A stretch of 40,144 bases of DNA from JADZAA01 sp039810485 (lineage in GTDB: Bacteria > Bacteroidota > Ignavibacteria > Kapaibacteriales > UBA961), in contig JBDHXA010000018.1 in the NCBI GenBank assembly GCA_039810485.1, positions 1-40,144 on the forward strand, given 5' to 3'. Positions 33,399-40,144 of the stretch are shown piece by piece. The notes beneath the pieces were generated by a model that saw nothing but the letters and a program-made list of their open reading frames with translations, did no database searches and was not told the origin of the DNA. Numbering within the stretch: position 1 is the first letter of the stretch; the number at the start of each line of letters is the position of its first letter. The translations under genes and the position numbers were made by a program.

Positions 33399-35204
33399 AT
33401 GACACAGCAAGAATTAACAGTAAAAATAGAAGAATTAGACGAATTATTAAAATCAGGCAGCAATTTTCTGGAGGCAGAGCAAGGAGCAAGAGAATTGTGC
33501 GCATTATATGAGCTTGCTGAAAATAAATTTCTATATGGAAGATCGCTGTTAATACTATCAGAATCATTGTGGCAGCGTGGTTTGACGCAAGATGCTCTGC
33601 CTTTAGGCCAAGAAGTGCTAAATATATCCAGACAAATTTCTAATGTTATGCTTGAATTGAATGCTCTCGAAAATTTAGGCAGTATTTATTGTTTCAAATC
33701 TGAAAATTCTGCTGCAATGGAGAGTTTTCAAAATGCTCTAACGTTAGCAGAAAAACATAACAACAAGAAGCATATAGCAAGCTGCACGGGAAATATTGGG
33801 CTGATATATAGCGTTTTGTCTGATTACCAAAACGCATTAGAATACTATAAAAAAACATTGAAAATATTCGAGGATTTAGACAATAAAAAAAGCACAGCGA
33901 TAATACTAAGCAATATTGGCGCGATATACACTGAACTATCTGACTATGATAGAGCAATCGAATATTACAACAAGGCTCTTAATTACGGTGAAATTATTGA
34001 TGACAAACGACTTGTTATGGTTGCTGCTTCAAGTATTGGCATAGTATATTGCAGCTTAAATGACTACAACAAGGCGTCAAATTATTATCTTAAATCACTT
34101 ACCATTGCCGAGGATTTGGCAGATAAAAGAAATATTGCTCATAATATCGGCAATCTTGGTTTGGTTTTTATGTACTTGGATGATTATTCAAAAGCTTTAA
34201 TATACATTCTAAAATCCATAGAATTGGCCGAAGATATTGGATACAGAGACGGTTTGGTAAATAATTTTATTAGAGTAGGTGATGCTTATTATAGATTATT
34301 TGACTATAAAAAGGCGTTAGAATATCTGCACAAAGCGCTTAACATGGCAGTTAATCAAGGCGTTAAATCTATGGAGTGTCGTTGCCATCTAAAGCTTTTC
34401 ACGATATATGAAAAATTAGAACAATGGCAAGAATATGCCTTTCATCTGAAAAGATACTATGAGCTTGACAAAGAAATATACAATGAAGAAACTAAAAAGA
34501 AAGCGCAGCTTTTTGATATAGAGCGCAAGGAAGCAGAGCGCGAAAAGCAGCTTGCCGTAGAGCGCGCAAAGGCGCAAGCCACCGAAGAACTGCTTCACAA
34601 CACATTGCCGCCATCCATAGCCGACCGCCTGTTAGCCGGCGAGCGCATAGCCGACCATCACGCCGACGTATCCGTAGTATTTGCCGATATTGTTGATTTC
34701 ACCCGCCTTTCGCAAAATATCACTGCCGAAGAATTAGTAAAAGGGCTTGATCTTTTATTTACTACATTCGACGACATTGCAGAGAAATACGGCTTAGAGA
34801 AAATCAAGACGATTGGCGATTGTTATATGGCAATTGCAGGAGCGCCTATTGCAAATGAAAACCATGCCGAAGTAGCCGCATTAATGGCAGTAGAGATGAT
34901 AGAAGCAGCGTCGAAATTCCGTGCAATAGCAACGGGCGAGCCGATACAACTGCGCATTGGCTTACATTCAGGCGCAGCAGTTGCCGGCGTTATCGGGCGA
35001 CGCAAATATGCTTATGATCTTTGGGGTGATGCCGTGAATACAGCATCGCGCATGGAAAGCTACGGCGTAGCAGGAAGAATACACTGCTCAGAGGGATTTA
35101 TAGAAAAGCTTGGAGAAAACGGCAATTTTAAGTCGTCTTTACGCGGAGAAATTGAAATTAAAGGCAAAGGCGTAATGAATACATATTTTTTAGAAAAATT
35201 GTAA
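33399..35204 (+). CDS. TPR-adenylate cyclase, array copy 1 (divergent sensor half)
   Basis: A 601-residue cytosolic protein with no signal or membrane helix. Residues 1-340 are TPR repeats of 40 residues (for example SIGIVYCSLNDYNKASNYYLKSLTIAEDL), a likely protein-binding sensor. A charged coiled-coil-like linker follows, with an LLHNTLPPSIADRLLAGE signalling helix. The class III cyclase domain spans about 420-601. Metal aspartates are D430 (FADIVDFT) and D474 (IGDCY); K470 and D540 (YDLWGD) fit adenine recognition; N547 and R551 (VNTASRM) are the transition-state residues. It should make cAMP. The TPR half differs strongly from copies 2-4, yet the linker and cyclase part appears identical to theirs. 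It alone has a good Shine-Dalgarno. Confidence 0.95.
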   Translation: MTQQELTVKIEELDELLKSGSNFLEAEQGARELCALYELAENKFLYGRSLLILSESLWQRGLTQDALPLGQEVLNISRQISNVMLELNALENLGSIYCFKSENSAAMESFQNALTLAEKHNNKKHIASCTGNIGLIYSVLSDYQNALEYYKKTLKIFEDLDNKKSTAIILSNIGAIYTELSDYDRAIEYYNKALNYGEIIDDKRLVMVAASSIGIVYCSLNDYNKASNYYLKSLTIAEDLADKRNIAHNIGNLGLVFMYLDDYSKALIYILKSIELAEDIGYRDGLVNNFIRVGDAYYRLFDYKKALEYLHKALNMAVNQGVKSMECRCHLKLFTIYEKLEQWQEYAFHLKRYYELDKEIYNEETKKKAQLFDIERKEAEREKQLAVERAKAQATEELLHNTLPPSIADRLLAGERIADHHADVSVVFADIVDFTRLSQNITAEELVKGLDLLFTTFDDIAEKYGLEKIKTIGDCYMAIAGAPIANENHAEVAALMAVEMIEAASKFRAIATGEPIQLRIGLHSGAAVAGVIGRRKYAYDLWGDAVNTASRMESYGVAGRIHCSEGFIEKLGENGNFKSSLRGEIEIKGKGVMNTYFLEKL

Positions 35205-35244
35205 ATTATGATAAGTTATTATTTTTTTATAAATAACACAAGCC

Positions 35245-37050
35245 ATGACAGAGCAAGAATTAACGACAAAAATAGAGGAATTGGGAAAATTAGTTGAAAC
35301 CGGCTCCGATTATATCGAGGCAGAACGCCAAGTACGTGAAATGTTAGAAATGTCAGAAATTAGTGCTAATCCACTTTTGTATTGCAAGACGCTTTTAGTT
35401 CTTTCAGCATCTCTTTGGCGGCAAGGAATAGGTAAAGATGCTCTGCCTTATGCAGAGCAAGCATTCGAGATAGCGAAAAAATTGCAATATCAGAATCTTG
35501 AAGCAAAGACGCTTAATAATATAGGAAATGTCTATATTATTTTGTCCGACTTTCCCCGTGCTTTGGAATATTATCGTCAAGCTCTTGCAATGCATGAAGA
35601 AATAGGGAACAAACGTGGTATTGCAACAGTCACCGGAAATATAGGAAATGTCTATAAAAGCTTGTCTGATTATCCCCGCGCATTGGAGTCTTATCGTCAA
35701 GCTCTTGTAATAGATGAAGAAATTAAGGACAAAGATGGCATTGCAATAGTCATCGGAAATATAGGAATTGTCTATGCGAGTTTGTTCGATTATCCCCGCG
35801 CATTGGAGTACTTTCGTCAAACTCTTGCAATTAATGAAGAATTTAAGGACAAAGATGGTATTGCATCTGCCACTGGAAATATAGGAAATATATATGCTGT
35901 CTTATCCGACTATCCCCGTGCTTTGGAGTGTTATCGTCAAGCTCTTGCAATGTATGAACAAATTGGGAGCAAACGTGGTATTGCATTAGTCACTGGAAAT
36001 ATAGGAATAGTCTATAAAAGATTATCCGATTATCCCCGCGCATTGGAGCATTATCGTAAGTCTCTTGAAATTAATGAAGAAATTAATGATAAATATGGTA
36101 TTGCATTAGTCACAGGAAATTTAGGAGATGTATATTTTCATTTGACCGATTATCCGCGTGCAAAAGAATATTTGAATAAATCCCTTATTATATCTGAAGA
36201 AATTGACGCATTAGATTTACAACACGAAGCACATCAAAATCTTTCCGAATTATATGAAAAGCAAGAGCAATGGCAAGAATATGCCTTTCATCTGAAAAGA
36301 TACTATGAGCTTGACAAAGAAATATACAATGAAGAAACTAAAAAGAAAGCGCAGCTTTTTGATATAGAGCGCAAGGAAGCAGAGCGCGAAAAGCAGCTTG
36401 CCGTAGAGCGCGCAAAGGCGCAAGCCACCGAAGAACTGCTTCACAACACATTGCCGCCATCCATAGCCGACCGCCTGTTAGCCGGCGAGCGCATAGCCGA
36501 CCATCACGCCGACGTATCCGTAGTATTTGCCGATATTGTTGATTTCACCCGCCTTTCGCAAAATATCACTGCCGAAGAATTAGTAAAAGGGCTTGATCTT
36601 TTATTTACTACATTCGACGACATTGCAGAGAAATACGGCTTAGAGAAAATCAAGACGATTGGCGATTGTTATATGGCAATTGCAGGAGCGCCTATTGCAA
36701 ATGAAAACCATGCCGAAGTAGCCGCATTAATGGCAGTAGAGATGATAGAAGCAGCGTCGAAATTCCGTGCAATAGCAACGGGCGAGCCGATACAACTGCG
36801 CATTGGCTTACATTCAGGCGCAGCAGTTGCCGGCGTTATCGGGCGACGCAAATATGCTTATGATCTTTGGGGTGATGCCGTAAATACAGCATCGCGCATG
36901 GAAAGCTACGGCGTAGCAGGCAGAATACATTGCTCTGAGGGATTTATAGAGAAACTAGCCGAAAACAACAGTTTTAAGTCGTCTTTACGCGGAGAAATTG
37001 AAATTAAAGGCAAAGGCATAATGAATACATATTTTTTAGAAAAATTGTAA
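35245..37050 (+). CDS. TPR-adenylate cyclase, array copy 2
   Basis: A 601-residue protein of the same design as copy 1. Residues 92-330 hold six or more nearly regular 40-residue TPRs, visible in the DNA as a 120-bp repeat with the recurrent GNIGNVY and SDYPRALEYYRQAL. The coiled-coil linker and cyclase domain follow, with D430, K470, D474, D540, N547 and R551 all conserved. The C-terminal tail differs from copies 1 and 3 (LAENNSFKSS and KGIMNTYF against LGENGNFKSS and KGVMNTYF). The start lies 40 bp after copy 1, with an AT-rich leader ATAAATAACACAAGCC and no Shine-Dalgarno. Co-transcription with its neighbours is likely because no terminator separates them. Confidence 0.95.
   Translation: MTEQELTTKIEELGKLVETGSDYIEAERQVREMLEMSEISANPLLYCKTLLVLSASLWRQGIGKDALPYAEQAFEIAKKLQYQNLEAKTLNNIGNVYIILSDFPRALEYYRQALAMHEEIGNKRGIATVTGNIGNVYKSLSDYPRALESYRQALVIDEEIKDKDGIAIVIGNIGIVYASLFDYPRALEYFRQTLAINEEFKDKDGIASATGNIGNIYAVLSDYPRALECYRQALAMYEQIGSKRGIALVTGNIGIVYKRLSDYPRALEHYRKSLEINEEINDKYGIALVTGNLGDVYFHLTDYPRAKEYLNKSLIISEEIDALDLQHEAHQNLSELYEKQEQWQEYAFHLKRYYELDKEIYNEETKKKAQLFDIERKEAEREKQLAVERAKAQATEELLHNTLPPSIADRLLAGERIADHHADVSVVFADIVDFTRLSQNITAEELVKGLDLLFTTFDDIAEKYGLEKIKTIGDCYMAIAGAPIANENHAEVAALMAVEMIEAASKFRAIATGEPIQLRIGLHSGAAVAGVIGRRKYAYDLWGDAVNTASRMESYGVAGRIHCSEGFIEKLAENNSFKSSLRGEIEIKGKGIMNTYFLEKL
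35521..36240 (+). repeat. 120-bp TPR-coding repeats in copy 2 (also in copies 3 and 4)
   Basis: Six successive 120-bp units, each beginning near ATAGGAAATGTCTAT (or a close variant) and containing a CCCCGCGCATTGGAG-like core, encode 40-residue TPRs. Corresponding units are at 37367-38086 and 39213-39932. Close similarity between units makes slippage or unequal recombination inside the gene possible. Confidence 0.85.
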
Positions 37051-37090
37051 ATTATGATCAATTATTAGCTTTTTATAAATAACACAAGCC

Positions 37091-38896
37091 ATGACACATC
37101 AAGAATTAACGACAAAAATAGAGGAGTTGGAAGAATTAGTCAAATCCGGCAGCGATTATATCGAGACAGAGCGCCAAGCGCGTGAAATGCTAGAAATGTC
37201 AGAAATTAGTGCAAATCCACTTTTGTATTGCAAGACGCTTTTAGTTCTTTCAGCATCTCTTTGGCGGCGAGGAATAGGTAAAGATGCTCTGCCTTATGCA
37301 GAGCAAGCATTCGAGATAGCAAAAAAATTGCAATATCAGAATCTCGAAGCAAAGACGCTTAATAATATAGGAAATGTCTATATTATTTTGCCCGACTTTC
37401 CCCGTGCTTTGGAGTATTATCATCAAGCTCTTGCAATGCATGAAGAAATTGGGAACAAACGTGGTATTGCAACAGTCACCGGAAATATAGGAAATGTCTA
37501 TAAAAGCTTGTCTGATTATCCCCGCGCATTGGAGTCTTATCGTCAAGCTCTTGTAATAGATGAAGAAATTAAGGACAAAGATGGCATTGCAATAGTCATC
37601 GGAAATATAGGAATTGTCTATGCGAGTTTGTTCGATTATCCCCGCGCATTGGAGTACTTTCGTCAAACTCTTGCAATTAATGAAGAATTTAAGGACAAAG
37701 ATGGTATTGCATCTGCCACTGGAAATATAGGAAATATATATGCTGTCTTATCCGACTATCCCCGTGCTTTGGAGTGTTATCGTCAAGCTCTTGCAATGTA
37801 TGAACAAATTGGGAGCAAACGTGGTATTGCATTAGTCACTGGAAATATAGGAATAGTCTATAAAAGATTATCCGATTATCCCCGCGCATTGGAGCATTAT
37901 CGTAAGTCTCTTGAAATTAATGAAGAAATTAATGATAAATATGGTATTGCATTAGTCACAGGAAATTTAGGAGATGTATATTTTCATTTGACCGATTATC
38001 CGCGTGCAAAAGAATATTTGAATAAATCCCTTATTATATCTGAAGAAATTGACGCATTAGATTTACAACACGAAGCACATCAAAATCTTTCCGAATTATA
38101 TGAAAAGCAAGAGCAATGGCAAGAATATGCCTTTCATCTGAAAAGATACTATGAGCTTGACAAAGAAATATACAATGAAGAAACTAAAAAGAAAGCGCAG
38201 CTTTTTGATATAGAGCGCAAGGAAGCAGAGCGCGAAAAGCAGCTTGCCGTAGAGCGCGCAAAGGCGCAAGCCACCGAAGAACTGCTTCACAACACATTGC
38301 CGCCATCCATAGCCGACCGCCTGTTAGCCGGCGAGCGCATAGCCGACCATCACGCCGACGTATCCGTAGTATTTGCCGATATTGTTGATTTCACCCGCCT
38401 TTCGCAAAATATCACTGCCGAAGAATTAGTAAAAGGGCTTGATCTTTTATTTACTACATTCGACGACATTGCAGAGAAATACGGCTTAGAGAAAATCAAG
38501 ACGATTGGCGATTGTTATATGGCAATTGCAGGAGCGCCTATTGCAAATGAAAACCATGCCGAAGTAGCCGCATTAATGGCAGTAGAGATGATAGAAGCAG
38601 CGTCGAAATTCCGTGCAATAGCAACGGGCGAGCCGATACAACTGCGCATTGGCTTACATTCAGGCGCAGCAGTTGCCGGCGTTATCGGGCGACGCAAATA
38701 TGCTTATGATCTTTGGGGTGATGCCGTGAATACAGCATCGCGCATGGAAAGCTACGGCGTAGCAGGAAGAATACACTGCTCAGAGGGATTTATAGAAAAG
38801 CTTGGAGAAAACGGCAATTTTAAGTCGTCTTTACGCGGAGAAATTGAAATTAAAGGCAAAGGCGTAATGAATACATATTTTTTAGAAAAATTGTAA
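37091..38896 (+). CDS. TPR-adenylate cyclase, array copy 3
   Basis: A 601-residue protein, almost identical to copy 2 through the TPR region (a few changes such as R to Q at RRGIGKDA, S to P in ILPDFPRA and R to H in YYHQAL). Its N-terminus differs (MTHQELTTKIEELEELVKSGSDYIE), closer to copy 1. The catalytic residues are all present. The C-terminal tail is that of copy 1 (LGENGNFKSS, KGVMNTYF) rather than copy 2, so this gene is a chimera of a copy-2-like front and a copy-1-like end. The 40-bp spacer after it equals the spacer after copy 1. Confidence 0.95.
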   Translation: MTHQELTTKIEELEELVKSGSDYIETERQAREMLEMSEISANPLLYCKTLLVLSASLWRRGIGKDALPYAEQAFEIAKKLQYQNLEAKTLNNIGNVYIILPDFPRALEYYHQALAMHEEIGNKRGIATVTGNIGNVYKSLSDYPRALESYRQALVIDEEIKDKDGIAIVIGNIGIVYASLFDYPRALEYFRQTLAINEEFKDKDGIASATGNIGNIYAVLSDYPRALECYRQALAMYEQIGSKRGIALVTGNIGIVYKRLSDYPRALEHYRKSLEINEEINDKYGIALVTGNLGDVYFHLTDYPRAKEYLNKSLIISEEIDALDLQHEAHQNLSELYEKQEQWQEYAFHLKRYYELDKEIYNEETKKKAQLFDIERKEAEREKQLAVERAKAQATEELLHNTLPPSIADRLLAGERIADHHADVSVVFADIVDFTRLSQNITAEELVKGLDLLFTTFDDIAEKYGLEKIKTIGDCYMAIAGAPIANENHAEVAALMAVEMIEAASKFRAIATGEPIQLRIGLHSGAAVAGVIGRRKYAYDLWGDAVNTASRMESYGVAGRIHCSEGFIEKLGENGNFKSSLRGEIEIKGKGVMNTYFLEKL

Positions 38897-38936
38897 ATTA
38901 TGATAAGTTATTATTTTTTTATAAATAACACAAGCC

Positions 38937-40144
38937 ATGACAGAGCAAGAATTAACGACAAAAATAGAGGAATTGGGAAAATTAGTTGAAACCGGCTCCG
39001 ATTATATCGAGGCAGAACGCCAAGTACGTGAAATGTTAGAAATGTCAGAAATTAGTGCAAATCCACTTTTGTATTGCAAGACGCTTTTAGTTCTTTCAGC
39101 ATCTCTTTGGCGGCGAGGAATAGGTAAAGATGCTCTGCCTTATGCAGAGCAAGCATTCGAGATAGCAAAAAAATTGCAATATCAGAATCTCGAAGCAAAG
39201 ACGCTTAATAATATAGGAAATGTCTATATTATTTTGCCCGACTTTCCCCGTGCTTTGGAGTATTATCATCAAGCTCTTGCAATGCATGAAGAAATTGGGA
39301 ACAAACGTGGTATTGCAACAGTCACCGGAAATATAGGAAATGTCTATAAAAGCTTGTCTGATTATCCCCGCGCATTGGAGTCTTATCGTCAAGCTCTTGT
39401 AATAGATGAAGAAATTAAGGACAAAGATGGCATTGCAATAGTCATCGGAAATATAGGAATTGTCTATGCGAGTTTGTTCGATTATCCCCGCGCATTGGAG
39501 TACTTTCGTCAAACTCTTGCAATTAATGAAGAATTTAAGGACAAAGATGGTATTGCATCTGCCACTGGAAATATAGGAAATATATATGCTGTCTTATCCG
39601 ACTATCCCCGTGCTTTGGAGTGTTATCGTCAAGCTCTTGCAATGTATGAACAAATTGGGAGCAAACGTGGTATTGCATTAGTCACTGGAAATATAGGAAT
39701 AGTCTATAAAAGATTATCCGATTATCCCCGCGCATTGGAGCATTATCGTAAGTCTCTTGAAATTAATGAAGAAATTAATGATAAATATGGTATTGCATTA
39801 GTCACAGGAAATTTAGGAGATGTATATTTTCATTTGACCGATTATCCGCGTGCAAAAGAATATTTGAATAAATCCCTTATTATATCTGAAGAAATTGACG
39901 CATTAGATTTACAACACGAAGCACATCAAAATCTTTCCGAATTATATGAAAAGCAAGAGCAATGGCAAGAATATGCCTTTCATCTGAAAAGATACTATGA
40001 GCTTGACAAAGAAATATACAATGAAGAAACTAAAAAGAAAGCGCAGCTTTTTGATATAGAGCGCAAGGAAGCAGAGCGCGAAAAGCAGCTTGCCGTAGAG
40101 CGCGCAAAGGCGCAAGCCACCGAAGAACTGCTTCACAACACATT
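38937..40144 (+). CDS. TPR-adenylate cyclase, array copy 4 (cut by the window edge)
   Basis: Only the first 402 codons lie in the window: the N-terminus, all TPRs and part of the linker up to TEELLHNT; the cyclase domain would follow outside. The first 32 or so codons match copy 2 (MTEQELTTKIEELGKLVETG), while from about 39059 on the sequence matches copy 3 (RRGIGKDA, ILPDFPRA, YYHQAL). The switch falls between 39036 and 39059. The leader without Shine-Dalgarno is the same as before copy 2. A full-length 601-residue product is expected if the 1846-bp period holds. Confidence 0.9.
   Translation, partial: MTEQELTTKIEELGKLVETGSDYIEAERQVREMLEMSEISANPLLYCKTLLVLSASLWRRGIGKDALPYAEQAFEIAKKLQYQNLEAKTLNNIGNVYIILPDFPRALEYYHQALAMHEEIGNKRGIATVTGNIGNVYKSLSDYPRALESYRQALVIDEEIKDKDGIAIVIGNIGIVYASLFDYPRALEYFRQTLAINEEFKDKDGIASATGNIGNIYAVLSDYPRALECYRQALAMYEQIGSKRGIALVTGNIGIVYKRLSDYPRALEHYRKSLEINEEINDKYGIALVTGNLGDVYFHLTDYPRAKEYLNKSLIISEEIDALDLQHEAHQNLSELYEKQEQWQEYAFHLKRYYELDKEIYNEETKKKAQLFDIERKEAEREKQLAVERAKAQATEELLHNT

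Larger units (their letters stand above)
33399..40144 (+). repeat. Tandem array of cyclase genes, period 1846 bp
   Basis: The four ATGs lie at 33399, 35245, 37091 and 38937, each exactly 1846 bp apart, so gene length (601 codons plus stop) and spacer (40 bp) are constant even where the TPR sequence has diverged. Blocks 34422-35035, 36268-36881 and 38114-38727 appear identical by eye, covering the linker and most of the cyclase domain. The array continues past the right edge. Confidence 0.95.

Noticed and set aside
35521..39932. Regular 120-bp repeats resembling a CRISPR or satellite array
   Set aside because: They are in-frame TPR codons within open genes, with no spacer-repeat alternation.
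34416..40136. Recurring - strand frames of 60-138 codons in each cyclase copy
   Set aside because: They are antisense shadows repeated only because the genes are repeated; the + strand product is a clear enzyme.

Overview
The window looks like chromosomal DNA from a Gram-negative, aerobically respiring bacterium of the Bacteroidota/Chlorobiota superphylum, most likely the Kapabacteria/Ignavibacteria side. This placement is inferred from gene content: a PorV/PorQ-type outer-membrane protein, parvulin-type periplasmic foldases, HrcA, MraZ, two small subunit III-like oxidase proteins and expanded TPR-adenylate cyclases. No rRNA gene is present to confirm it. I see no tRNA, rRNA or CRISPR array, and no intact transposase.

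Region 1 (1-5.0 kb) is a cell-division block, ftsQ-ftsA-ftsZ on the + strand, ending at a perfect palindromic terminator shared with a convergent, inverted mraZ. mraZ has a well-formed operator of TGGRR-type boxes at exact 10-bp steps, directly beside a Bacteroidota-style promoter. Region 2 (5.0-6.0 kb) is non-coding and carries the first copy of a ~190-bp MITE-like element. Region 3 (6.0-10.8 kb) is a haem-copper oxidase operon: membrane-anchored cytochrome c, subunits II, I, III and IV, a second subunit III-like protein, and a small CPLC membrane protein. Subunit I keeps the D-pathway landmarks but lacks the usual K-pathway Ser/Thr/Lys.

Region 4 (10.9-24.4 kb) is almost entirely on the - strand. 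It holds a Dna2-like nuclease-helicase, a DUF3108 protein, purE, the GTPase engB, three genes for glycan work (GT9, GT2, WecE-type aminotransferase), two outer-membrane-type proteins, a TPR lipoprotein-like or exported protein, and fbp. Region 5 (24.4-27.8 kb) has the second MITE-like copy, with a perfect 7-bp target duplication, then adenine deaminase translationally coupled to a dicarboxylate/amino-acid symporter. Region 6 (28.0-33.1 kb, + strand) is a GNAT acetyltransferase followed by an operon of two SurA/PpiC-type foldases and hrcA.

Region 7 (33.4 kb to the right edge) is the most striking part: three complete genes and a fourth cut by the edge, each encoding TPR repeats, a helical linker and a class III adenylate cyclase. 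The genes repeat with an exact 1846-bp period. The cyclase-coding halves appear identical over about 614 bp in all three complete copies, while the TPR sensor half of the first copy has diverged strongly. Junction and mosaic patterns indicate unequal crossing-over or gene conversion. The array looks like a set of cytosolic cAMP-producing sensors with exchangeable input modules and one homogenised output module.
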